DNA from: Oscillospiraceae bacterium
Lineage (GTDB): Bacteria > Bacillota > Clostridia > Oscillospirales > Oscillospiraceae
DNA: 64,000 nucleotides
NCBI GenBank assembly: GCA_021771635.1
Contig: JAETOQ010000002.1
Location: 1 to 64,000 of the forward strand
Direction of reading: 5' to 3'
Position 1 is the first letter of the stretch; every line of letters starts with the position of its first letter. Made by a program: the position numbers and the translations under genes. Of this stretch, positions 31,180-40,566 are shown piece after piece. A model generated the notes under the pieces. That model was not told the DNA's origin. It saw only the letters and a program-made list of their open reading frames with translations, and did no database searches.

Positions 31180-31878
31180 TCAGTCCTCTCCGCTGTAATT
31201 GCGGCCGAATTTCAGATCATTCAGATTGATGCGGCGGGTGGCCTCCAGCGGCTCCTCCTTGGCAAAGGGATCGCCCTCCGGATAATCGTCTTCCGCGGGG
31301 GCCTCCGCTTCCTGGGCAGGCTCTTCGGCCGCAGCCTCGCCATCCTGGGCGGAGAACGCCGCCATGACCTTCTCCTCGATCTCCTCCACAGGCGCCTCCG
31401 CCTCCTGGGCGGGGGCAGGCATTTCCACCGGCGCCTGGGGCAGCCGCTCCAGGAGCTGCAGCTCCTGAGTGCAGATATCGCGGCTGGCGGCAATGAATTT
31501 GGCCAGTTCCAGCTGGCCCTGGCGCAGGCGCGCCTCGGCCTCCTTCAGTTCCTGATCCATCTGGGCGATCCGGTCCTGGGCGCCGGTCTCCGCCTGGGCC
31601 AGGATCTCATCCCGCTTGGCCTCCGCCTCACGGACGATGGAATCCGCCATCCGCTGGGCGGTCAGAAGTGTCGCCCGCATGGAGTCCTCCGTGGCGCGGT
31701 ATTCCTCCACCTTCTCCACCAAAACCTTCATTTTGGCCTTCAGCGCCGCGTTTTCCTTGTAAAGCGCCGTATAGTCGTCTGTCAGCTCGTCCAGAAACTC
31801 GTCTACCATGGCCATGTTATAGCCGCCCATGACCGCCTTGGTAAAGGCATGGGTGGAAACTTCCTGCGGTGTCAGCAT
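31180..31878 (-). CDS. divIVA: DivIVA-domain protein
   Basis: MLTPQEVSTHAFTKAVMGGYNMAMVDEFLDELTDDYTALYKENAALKAKM. Confidence 0.92.
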   Translation of the reverse strand: MLTPQEVSTHAFTKAVMGGYNMAMVDEFLDELTDDYTALYKENAALKAKMKVLVEKVEEYRATEDSMRATLLTAQRMADSIVREAEAKRDEILAQAETGAQDRIAQMDQELKEAEARLRQGQLELAKFIAASRDICTQELQLLERLPQAPVEMPAPAQEAEAPVEEIEEKVMAAFSAQDGEAAAEEPAQEAEAPAEDDYPEGDPFAKEEPLEATRRINLNDLKFGRNYSGED

Positions 31879-31895
31879 ACCCGTCTATCCCCCTG

Positions 31896-32336
31896 TCAGA
31901 AATACAGCCCGTTGTTTTCCAGCTCGTCAATGAGGTCGCCCTCAATGTCCACGTGATAGGGCGTGATGATATATGTATTGACGGCCACCTTCTTAATCTT
32001 GCCCTCGCCGGCATAGGCCACGCCGGACAAAAAGTCCACCAGGCGGCGGGCGATATCCTTATTGGTGGACTCCAGGTTCAGCACCACCGTCCGCTTGTCC
32101 TTCAGATGGTCGGCGATCTCGGAGGCGTTCTCAAAGCGCTCCGGCTTCACCAGCACCACCTTCAGCTGGGTGGTGGCGTGGATGTTCACCACCTTGTTGC
32201 GGCGGTCCTCGGCTTTATTCCGGCGCTCTTCAAAGGCGTCCTTCCGGGGATCTTCCTCAAAATCTTCAAATTCCTCGTCTTCATCCTCGTAAGGATGTGT
32301 CAGCTTTTTCAGCTCATCAATGATGCTCATCGGCAA
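31896..32336 (-). CDS. sepF: Cell division protein SepF
   Basis: 146 aa; ATTQLKVVLVKPERFENASEIADHLKDKRTVVLNLESTNKDIARRLVDFLSG. Confidence 0.93.
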   Translation of the reverse strand: MPMSIIDELKKLTHPYEDEDEEFEDFEEDPRKDAFEERRNKAEDRRNKVVNIHATTQLKVVLVKPERFENASEIADHLKDKRTVVLNLESTNKDIARRLVDFLSGVAYAGEGKIKKVAVNTYIITPYHVDIEGDLIDELENNGLYF

Positions 32337-32354
32337 AACCTCCTGTTGGAGCGA

Positions 32355-33074
32355 TCAATTGTAGTGGCGGGCGCCGAATATGGCGGTGCCTACCCGAACC
32401 ATGGTAGCGCCGGCACGAATGGCATCCTCATAATCACCGCTCATGCCCATGGACAGATATTTAAGTTCATTATGAAACAATTTTGTATTGATGTCAACAT
32501 AAAGTGCCCGAACTTTATCAAAATACCGCATATTGGCATCCCGGTCCGCGTCCGCGGGCGGGATCGTCATCACCCCCCGCACCCGGACATGGGCATAGGT
32601 CCCGGCGGTCTCCGCCGCCGCAAAGACTGCGTCCGGCGCGAAACCGCTCTTAGCCGCTTCCTCCCCAATATTGACCTCCAGCAGGATATCCTGGACCAGC
32701 TCCCGTGCGGCGGCCACCTTTTCGATCTCGTCCAGCAGCTCGATGGAGCCCACGGACTGGATCATGTCCACATGGCCCACCACCTGCTTGACCTTGTTGC
32801 GCTGGAGATGGCCGATAAAATGCAGCGGTGCGCCGTCATAGGCGTGCTCCGACAGCTTCTGCGTCATCTCCTGGACCCGGTTCTCTCCCAGCACGTCGAT
32901 CCCGGCGGCAATGGCCTCCCGGCATGCGGCGGCGTCATTCATCTTGCTGGCTCCCACCAGGATGATCTCGCCGGGGTCACGTCCCGCCTCCCGGGCGGCG
33001 GCGGCAATTTTCTCCCGGACCCGGGCAATATTCTCCGCAATGGACATAGGCATTCCAACTTCCCTTCTGAACAT
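32355..33074 (-). CDS. YggS-family PLP-binding protein
   Basis: IILVGASKMNDAAACREAIAAGIDVLGENRVQEM; LSMGMSGDYEDAIRAGATMVRVGTAIFG. Confidence 0.93.
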   Translation of the reverse strand: MFRREVGMPMSIAENIARVREKIAAAAREAGRDPGEIILVGASKMNDAAACREAIAAGIDVLGENRVQEMTQKLSEHAYDGAPLHFIGHLQRNKVKQVVGHVDMIQSVGSIELLDEIEKVAAARELVQDILLEVNIGEEAAKSGFAPDAVFAAAETAGTYAHVRVRGVMTIPPADADRDANMRYFDKVRALYVDINTKLFHNELKYLSMGMSGDYEDAIRAGATMVRVGTAIFGARHYN

Positions 33075-33085
33075 TTTCTATGATG

Positions 33086-34348
33086 TTATCCAAGGACTTT
33101 TCCGTCATACAGATCGACGGCCGTAATGATGACCTCATCGCCGGGGCGGAGCCTGAGCTTCTCCTTTCCCTCCGGCCCATTGGCCCGCACCAGGATAAAG
33201 CCGCTGCCATTGTACAGCACCTCCACCGGCTTGAAGACCGCCTCCTTGCCCACGACACAGTAGACACCGGTGACCTGGACCTCCTTGGCGGCGCCGTTCT
33301 CGTCTGTCTCCGTCTCCGTCCGCATGCGCAGCGCCTCTTTCGGCACCCGGATCCCCTCGACCGCTCTGGTGACCACCGTGGCGCTCTGCTGGCGCAGGAG
33401 CGTCAGCTCCGGCAGATGCGTCCGCCCCTTGAAAACCACCACAACACGGCCGTTTTCCTCTGCCCCGACGCTGTCCACCGTCACATCCAGGTCCCGCTCG
33501 ATGCTTTTGGCAAAGTGCAGGCTCAGGCTGTCGGCCTTCTCCAGTTCCCTGGCCTCCGCCGCGGACATGGCGGCGGCGTAGTACCAGCTGTCCCCCAGAA
33601 TCAGCTTGCCCAGCTCGGAACGCACCGCTCCATCTGCCTGCACGCCCGCCAGCTTTGACGGCGTCAGCCCCGGCAGGATCTCCGGTGTCAGAACGGTCTC
33701 ATATCCGTCCACCACGGCGGAGAACAGGCCCGAGGCCGGCGCGGTGATCTGCCGGACGGAGCCGGCCGCCTGTGACCGCAGCTCTCTGAGCTGGGTGTTC
33801 AGCACCTCGATCCGGGTGGAGAGGTCCTCCGTGTCGGAGTAGGTATAGTCCCGCTTCATGACCAGCGCCCGCAGTTCACCGGCCCGCTTTTCCGCCGAGT
33901 CCAGCCTGTCCTCCGCCAGAGCCTGCCGGTAACTCAGCAGGCTCTGCATGATCTGCGTGTCCAGCTTCAGGGATACTTCGGCCCCCAGCGCCGCCTCCTG
34001 CGCGTACTGGAGCTGTTCGATCTGTGCGGTCAGGGCGTTGATCTCGTTCTGGCGGTCAAAAGACGCCTGGTCCGCATAGGCCGTGGCGATCACGCCGCCG
34101 ACGGAGACCCGCTCGCCCTCCGCCTTTTGGATCTGTATCAGCCCATTGGCATCGTCGGTCAGCACCTGTTCCCTGCGCACCACATAGCCGGAGAGGTCGC
34201 TGCCCTCCTCCACCTGATAGCTGTACGCCAGCGTCGTGGTCAGCGGATCACTGAAATAGAGAAACGCCTGGACGCCGAAGTACGCAAGCGCGGCCATCAT
34301 GATCAGCGCCATCAGTATTTTCGTTCCGAGAGAGTTGTTTTTCATCAC
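33086..34348 (-). CDS. HlyD-like membrane-anchored adaptor protein
   Basis: N-terminal TM, SYQVEEGSDLSGYVVRREQVL, coiled-coil and barrel regions. Confidence 0.65.
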   Translation of the reverse strand: MMKNNSLGTKILMALIMMAALAYFGVQAFLYFSDPLTTTLAYSYQVEEGSDLSGYVVRREQVLTDDANGLIQIQKAEGERVSVGGVIATAYADQASFDRQNEINALTAQIEQLQYAQEAALGAEVSLKLDTQIMQSLLSYRQALAEDRLDSAEKRAGELRALVMKRDYTYSDTEDLSTRIEVLNTQLRELRSQAAGSVRQITAPASGLFSAVVDGYETVLTPEILPGLTPSKLAGVQADGAVRSELGKLILGDSWYYAAAMSAAEARELEKADSLSLHFAKSIERDLDVTVDSVGAEENGRVVVVFKGRTHLPELTLLRQQSATVVTRAVEGIRVPKEALRMRTETETDENGAAKEVQVTGVYCVVGKEAVFKPVEVLYNGSGFILVRANGPEGKEKLRLRPGDEVIITAVDLYDGKVLG

Positions 34349-34406
34349 ACAATTGCCTCTTATTGCCTCTTATGGTGCGCACTCCCCTCCCGGGAAACTG
34401 CGCGGT

Positions 34407-34637
34407 TCAAGAAATGTCTTCCGTCAGATCCACCGTCCGGATGGGCGCGATGGTGGAGATCGCGTGCTTGTAGATCACCTGCTGTCTGCCGTCGCTGTCC
34501 AGGATGACCACGAAGGCGTCAAAGCCGGTGATGACGCCCCGCATCTGGAAGCCGTTCATCAAAAACATGGTCACGGGCAGCTTGTCCCGTTTTGCACGGA
34601 GAAGAAAAATGTCCTGTAAATTCGCTTTTGTCTGCAT
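34407..34637 (-). CDS. hfq: RNA chaperone Hfq
   Basis: [65 protein letters not shown]. Confidence 0.96.
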   Translation of the reverse strand: MQTKANLQDIFLLRAKRDKLPVTMFLMNGFQMRGVITGFDAFVVILDSDGRQQVIYKHAISTIAPIRTVDLTEDIS

Positions 34638-34728
34638 GTCGTCCGCTCCTTTTTTCTTTGTCGGTCGGACGATCTTCTTGTATGTACCGCCCGCCTCAGG
34701 GCCTCGACAAGTTGAGAGGGCCCCAGGG

Positions 34729-35673
34729 CTAGGATACGCCCGCGGCGGCCAGGATTTTCGTCGAAACCTGTATGGCCCGCGCAAAATCCCGCTCTTTTTT
34801 CCAAAAAATCCAGTGGATGTCCCGATTCCTCCGCAGCCAGGTCAGCTGGCGCTTGGCATACTGCCGGGAGCGGAGCTTCACCTCTTCAATGGCCTCCGCC
34901 TCTGCGGCGGTGCCCTCCAGCACTCCCAGGAACTCCTTGTAGCCGATGGCCTGGAGCGCCGTCGCCTCCCGGGGCAGGCCGCTCTCCAGCAGGCGCTGCA
35001 CCTCCGCCAGCAAGCCCTCCTCCACCATCTTGTCCACCCGGCGGTCAATGAGGTCCCACATGTCCGCCCGGTCCTCAAACTGCAGTCCGATCCAGACGGC
35101 GTCATACCGGGGCGGGAGCTTCCTGGTCTCCTCATTGTGGGCCGTGATGGTCTTTCCGGTCTCCAGGTACACCTCCAGCGCCCGGAGAATGCGCTTTTCA
35201 TCCGCCGGGTGCAGCCGTTCCGCCGACGCGGGGTCCACCTGGCGCAGCTCTTCCAGAAGGGGGCCGATCCCCTCCCGCTCCAGCCGCCGCTGGAGTTCGC
35301 GCCGCACCTCTCCCCCGGCGTGTCCCGCCGCGAAGCCGTGGCCTTTCACCACAGCGTCCAGCCAAAGTCCCGTGCCGCCCACCAGAATGGGCAGCTTTCC
35401 TCTGGCCAAAATATCGTCCACGATGGCGGCGGCCTCCCGGGCGTACCGGGCGGCGGACCACTGCTCCGCCGGGTCCGCCACGGCGATCATGTGGTGGGGC
35501 ACCCCCCCCATTTCCGCCGCCGTGGGGGCGGCGGTGCCGATGGTCATGCCCCGGTAGATCTGCATGGAGTCGGCGGAGACCACCTCGCCGTTGAACCGCT
35601 TTGCCAACTGGACGCCCAGCGTCGTTTTTCCGCAGGCCGTGGGGCCGACGACGCAGACGATCTTCGGTGCCAT
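34729..35673 (-). CDS. miaA: tRNA dimethylallyltransferase
   Basis: [48 protein letters not shown]. Confidence 0.96.
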   Translation of the reverse strand: MAPKIVCVVGPTACGKTTLGVQLAKRFNGEVVSADSMQIYRGMTIGTAAPTAAEMGGVPHHMIAVADPAEQWSAARYAREAAAIVDDILARGKLPILVGGTGLWLDAVVKGHGFAAGHAGGEVRRELQRRLEREGIGPLLEELRQVDPASAERLHPADEKRILRALEVYLETGKTITAHNEETRKLPPRYDAVWIGLQFEDRADMWDLIDRRVDKMVEEGLLAEVQRLLESGLPREATALQAIGYKEFLGVLEGTAAEAEAIEEVKLRSRQYAKRQLTWLRRNRDIHWIFWKKERDFARAIQVSTKILAAAGVS

Positions 35674-35801
35674 GGTCTCCCTCCTCTCTCAATGCTCGTG
35701 CAGATGCTGGTATTCCTCTTTCCAGACGTATTCGCTATATACCCGGCAGGCATACCGCCGTCAGCAGGATACGGTCTTCCCGTTTCATTCCCTGTCCTCT
35801 C

Positions 35802-36395
35802 TCAGAAGGTCTCTGCCAGTTTCCCCGCCAGAGCGCAGGCCGCTTCCAGCAGCTCCGGCGCTTTCGCCGGATCGATGTCCAGCCCGCCGGCAAACACATA
35901 GTCGAACTGCCCGATGCCGAACATGGCGCACAGCTGCCGCCAGTACAGCACGCCGAGGCTGTCCTCCCGCTCCACATCCCCGCCGGAGGTCAGATACGCC
36001 AGACGCTCCGCCCGGCAGTCGCCGTGACAGCCGTCCGCCTCATAGTGATACGTCAGGCCGTTGGCGGAGATGTACTCGATATAGGTCCGCAAAGCGGCGG
36101 GAAAGCTCAGGTCCCAGAAAGGTGCCGCCACGACGATGCGGTCCGCCGCCCGGAACTGCCGGGCCAGGTCAAACACCGGCGCGTCCCAGGCGCCCACGCC
36201 CGCCAAAGCGTCCCGGTCGTTCAGCATCTCCGGTCCAAAGTGTCTCAGAGTCAGAAGCGTTTCCGGTCTCACGGTCTCGATCTCCGCGCCCGGGTGCGCC
36301 GCCCGAAATGCCTCCAAAAACGCCCTTGCCAGGGACAGCGTCCGGGAGTTCTCTCCCCGCTGGCTGATGCAGCAATTCACAAATAAGAGTTTCAT
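35802..36395 (-). CDS. Flavodoxin-fold NAD(P)H oxidoreductase (azoreductase-like)
   Basis: AADRIVVAAPFWDLSFPAALRTYIEYISANGLTY. Confidence 0.82.
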   Translation of the reverse strand: MKLLFVNCCISQRGENSRTLSLARAFLEAFRAAHPGAEIETVRPETLLTLRHFGPEMLNDRDALAGVGAWDAPVFDLARQFRAADRIVVAAPFWDLSFPAALRTYIEYISANGLTYHYEADGCHGDCRAERLAYLTSGGDVEREDSLGVLYWRQLCAMFGIGQFDYVFAGGLDIDPAKAPELLEAACALAGKLAETF

Positions 36396-36398
36396 GGT

Positions 36399-36587
36399 TC
36401 ACTCCTCATCATATACCGATGTGATGACCGGCCTGCCGTCCGGGTCCAGCAGCGGCGTCAGGCCGCTGGCGTACCCGTCGGCGTGGAACAGGTAGTTCAC
36501 GCCGGTCCTTCGGTCCACCCAGATCTCCGTGATGTTTATTTTTCCCTGGCTGTATGTTTTGATAAACCGGTCTTCTGCCTTTGCCAT
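36399..36587 (-). CDS. Small DUF6440-like protein
   Basis: 62 aa; VDRRTGVNYLFHADGYASGLTPLLDPDGRPV. Confidence 0.7.
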   Translation of the reverse strand: MAKAEDRFIKTYSQGKINITEIWVDRRTGVNYLFHADGYASGLTPLLDPDGRPVITSVYDEE

Positions 36588-36607
36588 CGTCTGTATCCTC
36601 CCCGCGC

Positions 36608-38668
36608 TCAGGCGCGCTTGAACATCTTCTCCAGCTCGTATTTGGTGAGCTTCACCGCCACGGGCCGCCCGTGGGGGCAGAAGCGGACCTCGCCGCTCTG
36701 GACCTTTTCCACCAGGATCCTCAGCTCCGACACGTCACTGGTCCAGCCGCCCTTAATGGCGGCTTTGCAGGCCATGGTGTGGAGCAGGTTCTCCCGTTTT
36801 TCCGCCAGGTCCCGCCCTGTGCGCAGGTTCTCCGCAAACTCCTCCAGCGTTGCCACGGTGTCCGCCGCGTCGATGTCCGCCGGCACCTCCCGCACCAAAA
36901 TGGCGCCGTCGCCAAAGTCCTCACAGGCAAAGCCGAACTGCTCCAGAAGGGGCAGATTCTCCAGCAGCAGCGCGCCCGCCTCCCGGTCCAGCTCCGCCGC
37001 GATGGGCTGCAGCAGTGCCTGCCGCATGGGCGGCTCCTGGGCGGCCTTCATGCGGTCGAAGTTGATCCGCTCGTGGGCGGCGTGCTTGTCGATGAGCCAG
37101 ACGCAGCCGTCTTCGCTCTCACAGATGATATAGGTATGCAGCACCTCTCCGGCAATGCGCCAAGGCGCCTCCCTCACCGGCTCGATGGTCTGCTGTTCCG
37201 GCAGATCCAGCGCCTGCCGCTCCGCCGGGATGGCTGGTACAAAGGGACGCTTCGTCCCCTCCGGCCTGACCGGACACTCCTCCGCGGAAACAGCAGGCGC
37301 GGCGGGCTGTTCCGGAGGCCTTGCCGCCACTGAGGCGGGCGGCTTGCCAAGCGCGGAACCCGTCGGCCTGGCGGTGGGTTGGGCCGTCTGGTAAAACGGC
37401 TTTTCCGGCGCACTGTCCGCCACTTTCGTCTCAGGCTTCCACTCTGTATTCCACGCCCGGCGGTGAGACGCCGGTCCCTCAGCGGGCCGAACCGTCTGCT
37501 GAGGCGCGGCCATCTGCCAGCCCATGGGCCGCAGGGACGATGTCCGCGCTGCCGGCGGCGCCGTCTCCGCGGGCTTCCCTCCCTGTTCCCGGTAGGTCCT
37601 GGCGTCCATGGACTGGAAGAAATCCCGCCGGGGGGCCGCCGCCTGCTCCGCCGGCCTGGGGGCCGCCACAGGCGCGCCCTTGGCGTCCAGGCAGTCCAGC
37701 ACGGTGTGGTACACCGCGTCGAACACCTCCCGCTCCCGGGCGAATTTGATCTGTGTCTTGGCGGGATGGACATTGACGTCCACCGCCGCCGCCGGCAGCG
37801 TCACGGACAGGACGCAGCCGGGGAACTTCCCCTTCATGATCTGGTTGCGGTAGCCCTCTTCCAGAGCCGCCGTCAGGAGCTGGGATTTGATAAAGCGGCC
37901 GTTGACAAAGAACGCCTGCATGGACCGGGAGCCCCGGCCCATGAGCGGCGCCGTCACGAAACCGGAGACAGCCACATCGCCGCCCCGGCCCTCCACCGGG
38001 ATCAGGCCCCTGGCAAAATCCCGGCCCAGGGCGGCATAGACGGCGGAGTCCAGCTTCCCGTCGCCGGGGGTGTGAAGGGCCTCTGTGCCATCCTTGATAA
38101 ATTTGAAGGAGATATCCGGGTGGGACAGCGCCAAATGCTGCATCAGCCCCGCCACGGCGGCGGTCTCGGCGCTGTCCTTTTTCATAAATTTCAGCCGGGC
38201 GGGCGTGTTGTAAAAGAGGTCCCGGACCAGAATGGTGGTCCCCTCCGGGGCGCCCGCCTCCTCCACCTGGCCGGGCACGCCGCCCTCCAGATGGAGAGAC
38301 GCGCCGTTTCCATCGCCCCGCCGCCGCGTCAGGATATCCACCCGGCTGACGGCGGAGATGGCTGCCAGGGCCTCGCCCCGGAAGCCCAGGGTGCCGATCC
38401 TTCCCAAGTCCTCCGGCGTGCGCATCTTGCTGGTGGCGTGGCGGAGAAAGGCCGTAGGCAGCTCGGCGGGCGCGATGCCGCAGCCGTTGTCCGTCACACG
38501 GATGGCGCCCATGCCGCCCCGCTGGATCTCCACCACCACGGCGGAGGCTCCGGCGTCAATGGTGTTCTCCACCAGCTCCTTGACCACGCTGGCAGGCCGT
38601 TCCACCACCTCGCCGGCGGCGATCAGGTCCGCCACATGGGATTCTAATTGTTGGATATGGGGCATCAT
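36608..38668 (-). CDS. mutL: DNA mismatch repair protein MutL
   Basis: MMPHIQQLESHVADLIAAGEVVERPASVVKELVENTIDAGASAVVVEI; GFRGEALAAISAV. Confidence 0.96.
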   Translation of the reverse strand: MMPHIQQLESHVADLIAAGEVVERPASVVKELVENTIDAGASAVVVEIQRGGMGAIRVTDNGCGIAPAELPTAFLRHATSKMRTPEDLGRIGTLGFRGEALAAISAVSRVDILTRRRGDGNGASLHLEGGVPGQVEEAGAPEGTTILVRDLFYNTPARLKFMKKDSAETAAVAGLMQHLALSHPDISFKFIKDGTEALHTPGDGKLDSAVYAALGRDFARGLIPVEGRGGDVAVSGFVTAPLMGRGSRSMQAFFVNGRFIKSQLLTAALEEGYRNQIMKGKFPGCVLSVTLPAAAVDVNVHPAKTQIKFAREREVFDAVYHTVLDCLDAKGAPVAAPRPAEQAAAPRRDFFQSMDARTYREQGGKPAETAPPAARTSSLRPMGWQMAAPQQTVRPAEGPASHRRAWNTEWKPETKVADSAPEKPFYQTAQPTARPTGSALGKPPASVAARPPEQPAAPAVSAEECPVRPEGTKRPFVPAIPAERQALDLPEQQTIEPVREAPWRIAGEVLHTYIICESEDGCVWLIDKHAAHERINFDRMKAAQEPPMRQALLQPIAAELDREAGALLLENLPLLEQFGFACEDFGDGAILVREVPADIDAADTVATLEEFAENLRTGRDLAEKRENLLHTMACKAAIKGGWTSDVSELRILVEKVQSGEVRFCPHGRPVAVKLTKYELEKMFKRA

Positions 38669-38688
38669 TCCGCACCTCCGGGCATCAT

Positions 38689-39600
38689 TTACAGTAGCAG
38701 CATCGCCACAAGGGGGATGGTGACGATGGACATCAGCGTGGACAGGAATGTGATCTGGGCCATGGCCTCGGTATCGCCGCCGTATTCCAGGCACAGCATA
38801 GAGCCGTTGATCGCCACAGGCATGGCCATTTCGACGATGGCGATCCCCTGTACAATGGGATCAACGCCCATCTGCCGCAGGATCAGCCACAGCAGCACCG
38901 GCAGTCCCAGCAGCCGGACGGCCGAAAGCGCCCAAAGCCGGACGGAGGAGAACACCTGCATAACGGGCAGCCCCGCCAGCAGAGAGCCCACCACCAGCAA
39001 AGACAGCGGCACCGTGATATCCCCTATGAAGCTCAGCATCTCCCCGATCTGCGCCGGGACCTGAATATGCGCTAGGGCGATCACCAGAGCAAGCATGGCG
39101 GCGATGATGCAGGGGGACAGCAGCTGCTTCCAGCGAAAACGCTTGGCACCCGTCAGCATCAGCGGTCCCAGGGTATAGGACAGCATGTTAAAGGGCAGCT
39201 GCAGGATCACCGCATAAAACAGCTTATCCGCCCCGAACAGATCGATGACCACGGGATAGCCGATAAAAGCCAGGTTGGAAAACGCCAGGGCATAGCGCCA
39301 AACACCTTTCTGTTCCGGCGTGCCGCCCAGGAAGCGGGGCACCACACATACAATCAGCAGCTCAAGGCCGTAAAATACCACCGCCACTTTCAGCGTGGAG
39401 AGGATCTCCGCCGTGCCGGGGAACGTGTCCCCCGACACCACGGAGCTGACGATGGTGGCGGGCATGGTGATGTTCAGGATCAGCTTTGACAGCTTGGCGT
39501 CCGCTTCCCCGCCCAGATAGCCCAGGCGGTTCGCCAGATAGCCTACCGCCATGGCGAAGAGGATGACCAGCATTTCGGAAAACGTATCAAAAAAACTCAT
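38689..39600 (-). CDS. AEC-family transporter
   Basis: 303 aa polytopic; AMAVGYLANRLGYLGGEADAKLSKLILNITMPATIVSSV. Confidence 0.85.
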   Translation of the reverse strand: MSFFDTFSEMLVILFAMAVGYLANRLGYLGGEADAKLSKLILNITMPATIVSSVVSGDTFPGTAEILSTLKVAVVFYGLELLIVCVVPRFLGGTPEQKGVWRYALAFSNLAFIGYPVVIDLFGADKLFYAVILQLPFNMLSYTLGPLMLTGAKRFRWKQLLSPCIIAAMLALVIALAHIQVPAQIGEMLSFIGDITVPLSLLVVGSLLAGLPVMQVFSSVRLWALSAVRLLGLPVLLWLILRQMGVDPIVQGIAIVEMAMPVAINGSMLCLEYGGDTEAMAQITFLSTLMSIVTIPLVAMLLL

Positions 39601-39631
39601 GGGGTTTCTCTTTCTCTTTTTTAGTTAGATA

Positions 39632-40342
39632 TTATCGCATTCCGGTCCACACGCTCAGGGCATTGGCCACGGCGTGGAGGCCGATGGCGGTCCACAGCGT
39701 CCCGCTGTGCTCATAGGCCCAGGCCAGCATCAGGCCCGGCACCAGATACTGGATCATCAGGAGGAAGTAGGTGATATCCTGATTCACCACGGCGAACTGC
39801 CACACGTGCAGCAGAGCAAACAGCAGGCAGCTTACAAGATACGCCACCGCCCGGCTCTTGTTTTTCAGGTTGCCGAACACCAGTCCGCGAAACAGCACCT
39901 CCTCCACAAAGGGCGCCAGGAAAATGACGATGAGCAGCGTCATGTGGGGCGCGTCGTCGATCTGGGCGGAGATGGTGGTGTCGTTCAGGTTGGTGCGGTT
40001 GGTAAAGATCAGGTTCGTCAGCCGGTAGACCAGCTCGTTGAGGCCGTACAGCCCGATCAGGCCGATGACCAGCGTCTTGCAGGCGCCGCCCAGGTTGTCG
40101 GCGAACTGGCGGGAGGTCCGGCCCAAAAATCCGTGGAAGATGATGATGGTCACGGCAAACAGCACGTAATAGTAGATCACGTTTTGCAGGGCGCCGGAGA
40201 TCGTCACCCTCAGCAGCCTCCCCGCCAGGCGAAATGCCGGCGCGGTGGCAAAGGGCAGCACCAGCAGGTAGATGACGAAGAACACCACCCCGGCGATCTG
40301 CTCCCCCGCCGTCATATAAGTCGCTGCTTTGCGTTTAGCCAT
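39632..40342 (-). CDS. CPBP-family intramembrane metalloprotease
   Basis: APFVEEVLFRGLVFG; LFALLHVWQF; HAVANALSV. Confidence 0.88.
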   Translation of the reverse strand: MAKRKAATYMTAGEQIAGVVFFVIYLLVLPFATAPAFRLAGRLLRVTISGALQNVIYYYVLFAVTIIIFHGFLGRTSRQFADNLGGACKTLVIGLIGLYGLNELVYRLTNLIFTNRTNLNDTTISAQIDDAPHMTLLIVIFLAPFVEEVLFRGLVFGNLKNKSRAVAYLVSCLLFALLHVWQFAVVNQDITYFLLMIQYLVPGLMLAWAYEHSGTLWTAIGLHAVANALSVWTGMR

Positions 40343-40359
40343 ATGTCGATCCCTCCGCC

Positions 40360-40429
40360 TTACTGTAATTTCTTCTTCAGCTCATACAGCAGACTCATGG
40401 CCTCGATGGGCGTCAGCGTGTCCGGCTGG
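40360..40429 (-). other. Second, diverged copy of the mutS 3' end
   Basis: Encodes QPDTLTPIEAMSLLYELKKKLQ*; about 60/70 identical to mutS 3' end at 40567-40636; normal spacing to downstream CPBP gene RBS. Confidence 0.85.
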
Positions 40430-40566
40430 CGCACCCCACCGCGCGGGGCGCGGCGGGGACCCCGCATTTGACTCAAATGGCCGGGCAAAGCCCGTCCATT
40501 TCAAGGTTTTGCCTTTGGCAAAACGCTTGGCGCGCCTTCCGGCGCGAACCGCCGCTGCCAGCTTGC
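40430..40566 (-). repeat. Multi-hairpin 3'-end element (type A) after mutS
   Basis: GCGCGCC... GGAA-loop hairpin, GTTTTGCCAAAGGCAAAAC hairpin, AAATGGACGGGCTTTGCCCGGCCATTT hairpin, GCGGGGTCCCCGC palindrome. Confidence 0.75.

Noticed and set aside
35690-35800. Two-frame short peptide (MKREDRILLTAVCLPGI / SEYVWKEEYQHLHEH) upstream of miaA
   Set aside because: Could be a frameshifted small gene, but too short and without recognisable family to support.
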